From: Microbacterium sp. zg-Y1090
GTDB taxonomy: Bacteria; Actinomycetota; Actinomycetes; Actinomycetales; Microbacteriaceae
Length of the DNA stretch: 64,000 bases
Reading direction: 5' to 3'
Assembly (NCBI RefSeq): GCF_030246945.1
Contig: NZ_CP126742.1
Span: forward strand, 1,240,001-1,304,000
The position numbers and the translations under genes were made by a program. How positions within the stretch are numbered: position 1 is the stretch's first letter; each line of letters starts with the position of its first letter. Shown in pieces: positions 8,138 to 15,860 of this stretch. The notes under the pieces were generated by a model. It was not told where the DNA came from. It saw nothing but the letters and a program-made list of their open reading frames with translations, and ran no database searches.

Positions 8138-9360
8138 CCACCCCCACCCTGGCGGAGTTCGAGGATGCCGCCGAGGCGCTGCGCGGCGTGATCGTGCGCA
8201 CCCCGATGGAGGACTCCGAGCATCTCAGCGATCTGCTCGGCGCCCCCGTGCATCTCAAACTGGAGAACCTGCAGCGCACCGGATCGTTCAAGATCCGCGG
8301 CGCCACGTACCGACTTTCCCGGCTGACCGCCGACGAGCGGGCACGCGGTGTCGTCGCGGCGTCGGCCGGCAACCACGCGCAGGGCGTCGCCTTGGCGGCG
8401 CAGAAGCTCGGCATCCCCGCCACGATCTTCATGCCGCTGGGCGTGCCCGTCCCGAAGCTCCTGGCCACCCGCGGGTACGGCGCGGAGGTGATCCTCGAGG
8501 GCGACACCGTCGAGACGCCGCTGCGCCTGGCAGCCGAGTTCGCCGAGCGCACCGGCGCGGTGCTGATCCATCCCTTCGACCACCGCGACGTCATCATCGG
8601 GCAGGGAACGCTGGGCCTGGAGCTGTGGGATGAGATCGACGACCTCGACACCGTCATCGTCAGCATCGGCGGGGGAGGGCTCATCGCCGGCGTCGCCGCC
8701 GCGGTGAAGGCCCGCGCCGCCGCGGAGGGCCGCACGGTGCGCGTCGTGGGAGTGCAGGCGGAGAACTCCGCGGCCTACCCCTCGTCGCTCGAGGCGGGCG
8801 AGCCGCTCGCGGTGACGACGCTGCCGACCATCGCCGACGGCATCGCGGTCGCACGACCCGGGGACGTGCCGTTCCGGATCATCAGCGAGCTGGTGGACGA
8901 GGTCGTCACCGTCAGCGACGATGACATCGCCCGCGCGCTCCTGGTGCTGCTCGAGCGCGCCAAGCAGGTCGTCGAGCCGGCGGGCGCCGCCGGCGTGGCG
9001 GCGATCCTCGCCGGCAAGGTGCAGGCGACAGGCCCCACGGCCGTCGTGCTCTCCGGCGGCAACATCGACCCGCTGCTGCTGCAGCGCGTGGTCGCGCACG
9101 GTCTCGCCGCCTCCGGGCGCTACATGACCCTGCAGATCCCGCTGCCCGACCGCCCCGGCCAGCTGGCGCGGGTGTCGGAGCTGCTCGCGATCGCCGGAGC
9201 GAACGTGATCGAGGTGCTGCACACGCGGCACGGCCAGGGGCTGCAGATCAGCGAGGTGATCCTGCAGCTGAGCGTGGAGACGCGGGGCGCGGAGCACCGC
9301 GCGCTGGTGATCCAGACGCTGACGGATGCCGGCTACGCGCCGGCCATCGTCAAGGACTGA
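8134..9360 (+). CDS. ilvA: Threonine ammonia-lyase (threonine dehydratase) with C-terminal ACT domain
   Basis: A 408-residue fold-type II PLP enzyme that deaminates threonine to 2-oxobutanoate, the first step toward isoleucine, or a catabolic route. The PLP lysine is in GSFKIRGA at about residue 52, and the Gly-rich phosphate-binding loop is SIGGGGLIAG at about residue 178. The last 75 residues (from YMTLQIPLPDRPGQLARV) form an ACT regulatory domain. The start GTG 8134 overlaps the transporter stop by GTGA and has GGAGG at 8121-8125. One ACT domain with about 400 residues resembles the shorter bacterial forms, so biosynthetic versus catabolic use is undecided. Confidence 0.92.
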   Translation: MTTPTLAEFEDAAEALRGVIVRTPMEDSEHLSDLLGAPVHLKLENLQRTGSFKIRGATYRLSRLTADERARGVVAASAGNHAQGVALAAQKLGIPATIFMPLGVPVPKLLATRGYGAEVILEGDTVETPLRLAAEFAERTGAVLIHPFDHRDVIIGQGTLGLELWDEIDDLDTVIVSIGGGGLIAGVAAAVKARAAAEGRTVRVVGVQAENSAAYPSSLEAGEPLAVTTLPTIADGIAVARPGDVPFRIISELVDEVVTVSDDDIARALLVLLERAKQVVEPAGAAGVAAILAGKVQATGPTAVVLSGGNIDPLLLQRVVAHGLAASGRYMTLQIPLPDRPGQLARVSELLAIAGANVIEVLHTRHGQGLQISEVILQLSVETRGAEHRALVIQTLTDAGYAPAIVKD

Positions 9361-9366
9361 GCCGGG

Positions 9367-9858
9367 TCACTGACCGTTGTAGGTCTCGACCTTGACGATC
9401 TCGACGGGGATCGCGCGTCCGTTGGGCGCGGTGTACGACGTCGAGTCGCCCTCCTTCAGCCCCAGGATCGCCGTGCCGAGCGGGGAGGCCTCGCTGTACA
9501 CGTCGAGCTCGGAACCCGCCGCGATCTCGCGATTGCCCAGGAGGAAGACCTCTTCGCCGCCGGCGACGACGGCGGTGATGACGGTGCCGGGCTCGACGAC
9601 CCCCGTGGACTCGGGAGCGGTGCCGACCTTGGCGTTCTTCAGCAGATGCTGCAGTGTGCGGATGCGCGCCTCCTGCTTGCCCTGCTCGTCCTTGGCGGCG
9701 TGGTAGCCGCCGTTCTCCTTGAGGTCGCCCTCTTCACGGGCGGCCTCGATGCGCTTGGCGATCTCTTCGCGCCCGGTGGTGGACAGGTGCTCGAGCTCCG
9801 TGACCAGGCGGTCGTAAGCGTCCTGCGTGAGGAAGGTCTCGGGGGCGTCGGTGGACAC
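9367..9858 (-). CDS. greA: Transcription elongation factor GreA
   Basis: A 163-residue protein of standard GreA length. The N-terminal coiled coil includes the family signature EEGDLKENGGYHAAKDEQG at about residues 45-63; its acidic tip reaches into the RNA polymerase secondary channel and stimulates cleavage of backtracked RNA. The C-terminal FKBP-like domain has SPLGTAILGLKEGD. GTG 9858 was chosen because AAGGAG lies 8 bases upstream; the frame stays open further upstream but that extension has no GreA character. It neighbours the DUF4307 gene, as greA does in mycobacteria. Confidence 0.96.
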   Translation of the reverse strand: MSTDAPETFLTQDAYDRLVTELEHLSTTGREEIAKRIEAAREEGDLKENGGYHAAKDEQGKQEARIRTLQHLLKNAKVGTAPESTGVVEPGTVITAVVAGGEEVFLLGNREIAAGSELDVYSEASPLGTAILGLKEGDSTSYTAPNGRAIPVEIVKVETYNGQ

Positions 9859-9899
9859 GACGGTCTCCTTCGTGGGTGAGTGCGAGGCAGTAAGCCAAA

Positions 9900-9921
9900 C
9901 GCCCCGGCGAGAGCCGGGGCG
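9900..9921 (-). terminator. Hairpin terminator downstream of the DUF4307 gene
   Basis: A perfect 9-bp stem (CGCCCCGGC / GCCGGGGCG) with a GAGA loop lies between greA and the upstream minus-strand gene. On the minus strand it is followed by TTTGGCTTAC, so it probably ends the DUF4307 transcript. Confidence 0.75.
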
Positions 9922-9939
9922 CGATGCGTTCACGTCAGA

Positions 9940-10335
9940 CTACGCGACCCAGCAGGAGTTCACCAAACCTGTCGTCGCCGGCGCGAGCGTCGGAATGGTC
10001 TCGGTGAAGGCCCGCATCTGCCCGCCTTCCAGGGGGAGCTCGACCACGCGCCAGCCGACGACGCCGTGCTCCTCGTCCTGCGCCTCCAGCGCGCACGCGA
10101 CCGTGGAGTCCGTCGGAGCGACGATCTGGAACGTCACGGTCACGGTGCGGTCGTCGACGACGGCGTAGCCGGTGGCATCCACGTCGATCGCGGCGAGACT
10201 GGTCGCCACGGTCGACCATCCGAGGGCGACGGTGGCGACGACGGCCACCGCGCCGACGACGATCCACCACACGCGCGTGAGGCGGCGCGAGGTGCGTCGG
10301 CCGTAGCGCTCGTCGAGGAACTGCTGCGTCGTCAT
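9940..10335 (-). CDS. DUF4307 domain membrane protein
   Basis: A 131-residue protein with a basic N-terminal segment (ERYGRRTSRRLTR), one transmembrane helix (about residues 22-45) and an extracytoplasmic beta domain with two cysteines (TVACALE and VNSCWVA), possibly a disulfide. The layout and sequence match DUF4307, an actinobacterial family with no known biochemical function. GGAG lies upstream of ATG 10335. The same family lies next to greA in Mycobacterium tuberculosis (Rv1081c). Confidence 0.85.
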   Translation of the reverse strand: MTTQQFLDERYGRRTSRRLTRVWWIVVGAVAVVATVALGWSTVATSLAAIDVDATGYAVVDDRTVTVTFQIVAPTDSTVACALEAQDEEHGVVGWRVVELPLEGGQMRAFTETIPTLAPATTGLVNSCWVA

Positions 10336-10399
10336 GGGTGTCTCCGGGAGATTAGGCTTGATTCCAGGTTAGGCGCTGCGGCGCGGAACGAGGTTCTCC

Positions 10400-10654
10400 A
10401 TGCTCTCTGTGCTCGACGCGCTCGCGGTGTTCGGCTCGGTCGTGCCGACCCCGGTATCGACGGTCGACCCCGAGCTGGTCACGCCCGGTCCGTGGGGCTT
10501 CGGCGCGATCGCCCTCATCACGGGCGCGGTCATCCTGCTGGTGTGGGACATGCTGCGTCGCGTGCGTCGGGGTCGGTACCGCGCCGAGGTGCGCGAGGAG
10601 CTCGACGCGCAGGAGCGCGACGCCGACGACGTCCAGGACCCGCCCACGCGCTGA
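10400..10654 (+). CDS. Small single-pass membrane protein, unknown function
   Basis: An 84-residue protein with a short N-terminal segment, a transmembrane helix (about residues 32-52, GFGAIALITGAVILLVW) and a charged cytoplasmic tail rich in Arg then Glu/Asp. It occupies the place where mycobacteria have a small unknown protein between the DUF4307 and hemolysin III genes (Rv1083). Its stop codon directly abuts the stop codon of the convergent PAQR gene. No catalytic residues are evident. Confidence 0.7.
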   Translation: MLSVLDALAVFGSVVPTPVSTVDPELVTPGPWGFGAIALITGAVILLVWDMLRRVRRGRYRAEVREELDAQERDADDVQDPPTR

Positions 10655-11380
10655 TCAGCCGCCGTGGTAGGCCGGCTGCAGTGCGATCAGCAGGCAGGCG
10701 GTCCAATGGCAGAGGAACGCCAGCACCGTGCAGACGTGGAAGATCTCGTGGAAGCCGAAGTGTCCCGGCCACGGGTTGGGCTTCTTGAGGGCGTAGACGA
10801 TGGCGCCGCCGGTGTACAGCAGGCCGCCCACGACCACGAGCACCATCATGGCGACGTTCGCGGACAGCAGGTCGCCGAGGTACATGACCGCGGCCCAGCC
10901 GAGCAGCAGATACAGCGCGACATAGAGCCAGCGCGGCGCGTCGATCCAGAACACCCGGAACAGGATGCCGAGCAGCGCGCCACCCCAGACGAGCGACAGC
11001 AGCAGGATCGTCTTCGGGGTGGGAAGGGCCAGCACCGCGAGGGGCGTGTACGTGCCGGCGATCAGCAGCAGGATGTTGGCGTGATCGATCCGCTTGAGCA
11101 CCGCGAGCGTCCGCGGGCTCCAGTTGAAGCGGTGGTACAGCGCCGAGTTGCCGAACAGCAGCATCGAAGTGGCGGTGAACACCGCTGATGACCACTTCGC
11201 CGGCGCGCCCTGGGCGACGCTGATCAGGATGATGCCCGCCACGATCGCGACGGGGAAGGTCGCGGCATGGATCCAGCCTCGCCACGTGGGCTTCAGATCG
11301 GCGTGCGCGCTGACGCCGCCGGCATCGATGAGGGGGAGTTCGGGCATTTCCGCACCGTCGGATCTCATGCTTCCGGACAC
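10655..11380 (-). CDS. trhA: PAQR family membrane homeostasis protein TrhA (hemolysin III-like)
   Basis: A 241-residue seven-helix protein. Family metal-site residues are visible in SALYHRFNW, KRIDHANI and the last helix, HFGFHEIFHVCTVLAFLCHW. GTYTPLAVLAL is also characteristic. Bacterial PAQR proteins maintain membrane fluidity and are wrongly labelled hemolysins by tradition. The start is GTG 11380 with TAGGCT 6 bases upstream, a leaderless arrangement, and not the later ATG. It is divergent from the cis-prenyltransferase gene, as in mycobacteria. Confidence 0.92.
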   Translation of the reverse strand: MSGSMRSDGAEMPELPLIDAGGVSAHADLKPTWRGWIHAATFPVAIVAGIILISVAQGAPAKWSSAVFTATSMLLFGNSALYHRFNWSPRTLAVLKRIDHANILLLIAGTYTPLAVLALPTPKTILLLSLVWGGALLGILFRVFWIDAPRWLYVALYLLLGWAAVMYLGDLLSANVAMMVLVVVGGLLYTGGAIVYALKKPNPWPGHFGFHEIFHVCTVLAFLCHWTACLLIALQPAYHGG

Positions 11381-11453
11381 GCTTCCAGCCTACGCGCCCT
11401 CGGAGAGCGACCCTGCACAGACGCCGTGCAACGAGGGGCGCTAGCGTAGGAGC

Positions 11454-12239
11454 GTGACGACGCGCGCGACGAATGAGGGGCGCGGTCTGCTGTACCGTCT
11501 GTATGCCTCGCGCCTGCGCCGTCAGCTCGCCGGCGCCACGGTGCCCCACCACGTCGCGATGATGATCGACGGCAATCGGCGGTGGGCGCGCCAGCTCGGC
11601 TATGCCTCCGCCGCACAGGGCCACCGCGCGGGCGCGGCGAAGATGCACGAGTTCCTGCGATGGTGCGACGACCTCGGCATCCCCGTCGTGTCGCTGTATC
11701 TGCTGTCCACCGACAATCTGCGCAAGCGCGACTCCCGGGAGCTGTCGGATCTGATCGAGATCATCGCCGAGCTCGCCGAGACGCTCTCGCATGAACCCGG
11801 CTGGCGCGTGCGGCCGGTGGGGCGCACTGAACTGCTGCCGCCGGAACTGGCCAGGGTGCTGACGAGCGTCGAGGAGCGCACCCACGACAACACCGGACTG
11901 CACGTGAACCTCGCCGTCGGCTACGGCGGGCGCAGCGAGATCGTCGACGCGGTGCGCAGCATCATCGCGCAGCACGACGAGAAGGGCGGCTCGCTGGAGG
12001 AGCTGGCTGCCAGCCTCACTCCCGAGCAGATCGGGGAGCACCTCTACACCGGAGGCCAGCCCGATCCGGACCTCGTCATCCGCACGTCGGGGGAGCAGCG
12101 GCTGAGCGACTTCCTGCTCTGGCAGTCCGCGCACAGCGAGTTCTATTTCGTGGAGGCCCTCGGGCCGGATCTGCGCGAGGTGGACTTCCTGCGGGCGATC
12201 CGCGACTACGCCACGCGCGACCGTCGCTTCGGCGGCTGA
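11454..12239 (+). CDS. cis-Prenyltransferase (Z-isoprenyl diphosphate synthase, UppS family)
   Basis: A 261-residue member of the UPP synthase family. The substrate-binding MIDGNRRWARQLG lies at about residue 35, SLYLLSTDNLRKR at about 83, YGGRSEIVDAV at about 158, and the C-terminal SGEQRLSDFLLWQ holds the isopentenyl-diphosphate-binding Arg. It condenses isopentenyl diphosphate with an allylic primer. In M. tuberculosis the equivalent locus next to the hemolysin III gene (Rv1086) encodes the short-chain Z,E-farnesyl diphosphate synthase, so this may also be a short-chain enzyme; chain length cannot be read reliably. GTG 11454 follows TAGCGT by 6 bases. Confidence 0.9.
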   Translation: MTTRATNEGRGLLYRLYASRLRRQLAGATVPHHVAMMIDGNRRWARQLGYASAAQGHRAGAAKMHEFLRWCDDLGIPVVSLYLLSTDNLRKRDSRELSDLIEIIAELAETLSHEPGWRVRPVGRTELLPPELARVLTSVEERTHDNTGLHVNLAVGYGGRSEIVDAVRSIIAQHDEKGGSLEELAASLTPEQIGEHLYTGGQPDPDLVIRTSGEQRLSDFLLWQSAHSEFYFVEALGPDLREVDFLRAIRDYATRDRRFGG

Positions 12240-12342
12240 GGCCCCGCGCCGCCGGCGGCTGAAGCCCGCGGCGCCTGCGACTGAGTCCTGCAGCGCTCGC
12301 GGCGAAGCCCGCGTCGCTCGCGACCGAAGCCCGCGGCGCCTG
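12233..12342. repeat. Imperfect 22-bp tandem repeat spanning the prenyltransferase stop codon
   Basis: Five diverged units of 21-23 bp begin at 12233, 12256, 12278, 12300 and 12321. The shared core is CGGCTGAAGCCCGCGGCGCC with variants. The first unit contains the TGA stop of the upstream gene, so the array looks like amplification of the gene's 3' end. Confidence 0.8.
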
Positions 12343-12359
12343 CGTGAGACAATGGACCT

Positions 12360-13484
12360 GTGACCGGGTTGCAGGATTATCTGGATTCCTTCGACGCGGA
12401 GCCGGGCTACCTCGATTGGGCGAAGTTCGGGCCGCTGTCGCCGTCGGTGCGTGCCGAGTCGCACGCCGACGCCGAGCTGCTGGCCTCCGGGCGCAACTCG
12501 GGCATCGACCTCGTCGCCGGGCGTGCGGGCGAGGCGCGGGAGCTGCTGGCGGACCTGCTGTCGACCACCGTCGAGCACGTGACTCTGCAGCCGTCGACCA
12601 CGCACGGGCTGATGCAGGCCGTGTACGGGCTGGGCGGCGGCATCCTGGTCTCGGCGCGCGAGTTCCCCAGCCTGACCGTCGCCGCGCAGCGCGCCGGCGA
12701 GGTCGGGCGCGCGCGGCCCCACTGGCTGCATGCGGCCGAGGGCATGGTCACCCCGGAGGCGGTGCGTGAGGCGCTCGCCGACGCCGAGGATGTGGCGGCG
12801 GTCGCCGTCAGCGCCGTCGATTACCGCACCGGCTACCGCGCCGATCTGCCCGGGCTGCGCGAGGTGGTGGGCGACCGGCTGCTGATCGTCGACGCCATCC
12901 AGGCCTTCGGCGTCGTCGACGAGGATTGGGACGTCGCCGACGTCGTGTGCGGCAACGGCTACAAATGGCTGCGCGCAGGCCGGGGGACCGGCTTCGCGGC
13001 CTTCTCGGACAGAGCGCTGGAGCGGCTCACCCCTGTGCTCTCCGGGTTCGCCGGCGCTGAGAGCGCCCTCGACGTGTTCCCGGTTCCGCCCGCCGCCTCG
13101 GGAGCGGAGGCGTTCACCGTCTCGGTGCCCGATCACCTCGCCACCGCTCGGCTGGCCACCGCGCTGCGCGACGTCCGCGACGCCGGCGTGTCGGAGATCG
13201 CCCAACTGGTGCGCGCCCGCGTGCGTGAGATCGCGGCGCTGGCCGAGCGGTTCGGGCTGCCGGTGCTGACACCGCTGGAGCCGCACCGGCACGCCGGGGT
13301 CATCGCGCTGACCCCCGATCCCGCCGACATCGCGCCGCTGGCGGCCGCCCTCGCCAACCACGGCATCGCGGCGTCGCTGCGATCGGGCGCCGTGCGCATG
13401 GGCGCGCACGCCGGAACCGGCGAGGACTCGCTGCGGCTGCTCGAAGACGCGCTGACGGAGTTCGCCGGCACCCGCATGCGCTGA
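12360..13484 (+). CDS. Class V aminotransferase-fold PLP enzyme
   Basis: A 374-residue fold-type I PLP protein. The PLP-binding lysine is in CGNGYKWLRAGRGTG at about residue 206, preceded by the cofactor-binding Asp in LIVDAIQAFG. The N-terminus PGYLDWAKFGPLS and the conserved THGLMQAVYGL are typical of class V enzymes of the kynureninase/cysteine-desulfurase group. There is no catalytic Cys loop of NifS type, so it is not an obvious desulfurase. The substrate is unknown. GTG 12360 has GACAAT 6 bases upstream. Confidence 0.82.
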   Translation: MTGLQDYLDSFDAEPGYLDWAKFGPLSPSVRAESHADAELLASGRNSGIDLVAGRAGEARELLADLLSTTVEHVTLQPSTTHGLMQAVYGLGGGILVSAREFPSLTVAAQRAGEVGRARPHWLHAAEGMVTPEAVREALADAEDVAAVAVSAVDYRTGYRADLPGLREVVGDRLLIVDAIQAFGVVDEDWDVADVVCGNGYKWLRAGRGTGFAAFSDRALERLTPVLSGFAGAESALDVFPVPPAASGAEAFTVSVPDHLATARLATALRDVRDAGVSEIAQLVRARVREIAALAERFGLPVLTPLEPHRHAGVIALTPDPADIAPLAAALANHGIAASLRSGAVRMGAHAGTGEDSLRLLEDALTEFAGTRMR

Positions 13485-13518
13485 CGCCTCACTGCCCGTC
13501 GACACCGGAACGTCATCT

Positions 13519-13650
13519 GTGCGTCACATCGCCCGGGCGTGTCGCGAGGGGCGACGGTCGGGTCGTGGTCCTACCGTGATGCCAACGGGTAAGGCGCCCG
13601 TTCGGGTCGGCCCTCGGATCGCGACTCGTGACCCCCTGGTCGACTCGTGA
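13519..13650 (+). CDS. Possible small Arg-rich ORF preceding phoH2 (doubtful)
   Basis: A 43-codon frame from GTG 13519 with 10 Arg codons. It ends at TGA 13648-13650, overlapping the in-frame GTG at 13647 of the phoH2 frame as GTGA. Mycobacterial phoH2 is preceded by an overlapping antitoxin gene (phoAT), which makes the arrangement notable. About 30% of its codons end in A or T, more than in the surrounding genes, and no good ribosome-binding site is visible, so it may be a chance frame. Confidence 0.22.
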   Translation: MRHIARACREGRRSGRGPTVMPTGKAPVRVGPRIATRDPLVDS

Positions 13651-13682
13651 CTGCCGGGCAGAGCCCGGGTCGGGAGTGGGTT

Positions 13683-15035
13683 GTGACCACACGAGCACCA
13701 GCCGCGCAGCAGGATTCGACCACACAGCACGACGGTGCCGATCAGGACCTGCGCACCTATGTGCTGGACACGTCGGTGCTGCTGAGCGATCCGCGCGCGT
13801 TCTTCCGCTTCGCGGAGCATTCCGTCGTGATCCCCGTCGTCGTCATCACCGAGTTGGAGGCCAAACGGCACGATCCGGAGATCGGCTACTTCGCACGCCA
13901 GGCGCTGCGTCACCTCGACGAGCTGCGCGTCGAGCACGGTCGCCTGGACTTCCCGGTGCCGGTGGGCACCGGCGGCACCCTGCAGGTCGAGCTGACCCAC
14001 ACCGACACGTCGGTGCTGCCGGCGGGGCTGCGGCTGGGCGACAACGACACCCGCATCCTCGCCGTCGCGATGCACATGGCGCAGAACGGGCAGGAGGTCA
14101 CGGTGGTGTCCAAGGACCTGCCGATGCGGGTCAAGGCCGCCTCGCTCGGCATCCCCGCCGAGGAATACCTCGCCGAGCAGGCGATCGACTCCGGCTGGAC
14201 CGGCATTGCGGAGGTCGCCGTCTCGGGCGACGACATGAGCGACCTGTACGAGAGCGAGGTGGGCTCGGCGGACACCGTACGGGGACTGCCGGTGAACACC
14301 GGGCTCATCATCCATTCCGAGCGGGGCTCGGCGCTGGGGCGGGTCACCGGCGAAGGTGGCTACCGGCTCGTCCGCGGCGACCGGGAGGTCTTCGGGCTGC
14401 ACGGCCGCTCGGCCGAGCAGCGCATCGCCATCGACCTGCTGCTGGACCCGGACGTGGGGATCGTGTCGCTCGGCGGACGTGCCGGCACCGGCAAGTCCGC
14501 CCTGGCGCTGTGCGCAGGCCTCGAGGCGGTGCTCGAGCGCCAGCAGCAGAAGCGCATCGTGGTGTTCCGGCCGCTCTTCGCCGTGGGCGGTCAGGAGCTC
14601 GGCTACCTGCCCGGCGACGCGCAGGAGAAGATGAACCCGTGGGGTCAGGCGGTCTTCGACACGCTGGGATCCATCGTCTCGGGCAACGTCGTCGAGGAGG
14701 TCATCGCACGGGGCATGCTGGAGGTGCTGCCCCTCACCCACATCCGCGGGCGGTCGCTGCACGACGCGTTCGTCATCGTCGATGAGGCGCAGTCGCTCGA
14801 GCGCAACGTCCTGCTGACCGTGCTCAGCCGCATGGGTCAGAACTCGCGGGTCGTGCTCACCCACGACGTCGGGCAGCGAGACAACCTGCGCGTGGGCAGG
14901 CACGACGGCGTCGCCTCGGTGATCGAGACCCTCAAGGGCCACGGCCTGTTCGGTCACGTCACGCTGACGCGTTCGGAGCGTTCGGCGATCGCGGCGCTGG
15001 TCACCGACCTGCTCGAGGCGGCGGAACTGAGCTGA
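13683..15035 (+). CDS. phoH2: PhoH2: PIN-domain RNase fused to PhoH RNA helicase/ATPase
   Basis: A 450-residue protein with an N-terminal PIN domain and a C-terminal PhoH ATPase. The PIN acidic residues are in [16 protein letters not shown] and LGDNDTRIL. The ATPase has Walker [11 protein letters not shown] (about residue 269) and Walker [12 protein letters not shown] (about 367). In mycobacteria PhoH2 is an RNase coupled to 5'-3' RNA unwinding. Start GTG 13683 has GGGAG 6 bases upstream. GTG 13647 is in frame and would overlap an upstream small ORF by four bases, so the true start is open. Synteny with Rv1095 supports the name. Confidence 0.9.
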   Translation: MTTRAPAAQQDSTTQHDGADQDLRTYVLDTSVLLSDPRAFFRFAEHSVVIPVVVITELEAKRHDPEIGYFARQALRHLDELRVEHGRLDFPVPVGTGGTLQVELTHTDTSVLPAGLRLGDNDTRILAVAMHMAQNGQEVTVVSKDLPMRVKAASLGIPAEEYLAEQAIDSGWTGIAEVAVSGDDMSDLYESEVGSADTVRGLPVNTGLIIHSERGSALGRVTGEGGYRLVRGDREVFGLHGRSAEQRIAIDLLLDPDVGIVSLGGRAGTGKSALALCAGLEAVLERQQQKRIVVFRPLFAVGGQELGYLPGDAQEKMNPWGQAVFDTLGSIVSGNVVEEVIARGMLEVLPLTHIRGRSLHDAFVIVDEAQSLERNVLLTVLSRMGQNSRVVLTHDVGQRDNLRVGRHDGVASVIETLKGHGLFGHVTLTRSERSAIAALVTDLLEAAELS

Positions 15036-15072
15036 GTGCTGGGCCATGAGAACAATCTCATGGCCCAGCACT
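15035..15072 (+). terminator. Perfect 17-bp hairpin after phoH2
   Basis: A 17-bp perfect inverted repeat (15035-15051 with 15056-15072, loop ACAA) starts at the last base of the phoH2 stop codon. No T-run follows, so it may act as a factor-assisted terminator or an mRNA 3' stabiliser. Confidence 0.65.
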
Positions 15073-15147
15073 AACAATCCCCCGCCCCATGGGTGAACAT
15101 AGGTGTACCGCCTAAGCGGCAGCGCGAAGACCCCCAGCTTCGCCCCA

Positions 15148-15184
15148 CGAGAACCCCCGGAGCATTCAAGCCCGGGGGTTCTCG
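15148..15184. terminator. 13-bp hairpin between convergent phoH2 and response-regulator genes
   Basis: CGAGAACCCCCGG (15148-15160) pairs with CCGGGGGTTCTCG (15172-15184) around an 11-base loop. It lies between convergent genes and probably terminates both. The stretch between it and the phoH2 hairpin holds only a minor 6-bp stem at 15123-15143. Confidence 0.65.
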
Positions 15185-15206
15185 GCTTCCCTGAGAGGGC
15201 GCGCGG

Positions 15207-15860
15207 TCACTCCCAGCGGTAGCCGGAGCCGCGCACGGTGGTGATCAGGTGCGGACCGAACTTCGCCCGCAGGTAACGCACGTACACGTCGACCACGTTG
15301 GAGCCGGGATCGAAGTCGAGGCCCCAGACGCGGCTGAGCAGCGTCTCGCGGCTGAGGACCTCGCCGGCGTGGCGCAGGAACTGCTCCGCCAGGGCGAACT
15401 CGCGCGCCGACAGATCGACCTCGCGGTCCCCGATCGTCGCGCGCCGGGCGAGCACATCGAGCGTGACGTCGCCGTGCGTGATCACTCCGGTGGCGGCGGC
15501 GCTCTCCCGCAGCCGTGAGCGCACGCGGGCGAGCAGCTCGGCCACCACGAAGGGCTTGGAGACGTAGTCGTTCGCGCCGGCATCCAGCCCGTCGACGGTG
15601 TCGCGGGTTCCCGAGCGGGCGGTGAGGATGATCACCGGCACCGTGGAGCCGGTGGCGCGCAGACGGCGCAGCACCTCGATGCCGTCCATCCCGGGCAGGC
15701 CGACGTCCAGCAGCACCAGGTCGATGTCCTCGGCGACGGCGCGGGTGAGCGCATCCGGTCCGTTCTCGGCCACGTCGACCTCATGCCCCTCGGCCGTGAG
15801 TGCGCGCGTGACCAGCGCAGCGATGTGCGGTTCGTCGTCGACGACCAGGATGCGCGTCAT
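15207..15860 (-). CDS. OmpR/PhoB-family response regulator
   Basis: A 217-residue two-domain regulator. The receiver domain (about 1-118) has the acidic pair VVDDE, the phosphoacceptor Asp in LVLLDVGLPG (about residue 51), Thr in IILTARS and Lys in YVSKPF. The C-terminal winged helix (about 125-217) has VDLSAREFALAEQFLRH and TTVRGSGYRWE, typical of the OmpR class. Its ATG overlaps the stop of the histidine kinase gene by four bases, so the two form one system. No output gene is obvious nearby, and the signal is unknown. Confidence 0.94.
   Translation of the reverse strand: MTRILVVDDEPHIAALVTRALTAEGHEVDVAENGPDALTRAVAEDIDLVLLDVGLPGMDGIEVLRRLRATGSTVPVIILTARSGTRDTVDGLDAGANDYVSKPFVVAELLARVRSRLRESAAATGVITHGDVTLDVLARRATIGDREVDLSAREFALAEQFLRHAGEVLSRETLLSRVWGLDFDPGSNVVDVYVRYLRAKFGPHLITTVRGSGYRWE

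Noticed and set aside
10655..11380. Hemolysin III label as a toxin
   Set aside because: The protein is a PAQR membrane-homeostasis protein; the haemolytic role is historical.
10530..13505. Minus-strand open frame of 991 codons
   Set aside because: Shadow of the small membrane gene, prenyltransferase and PLP-enzyme genes; compositionally unlike a real protein.
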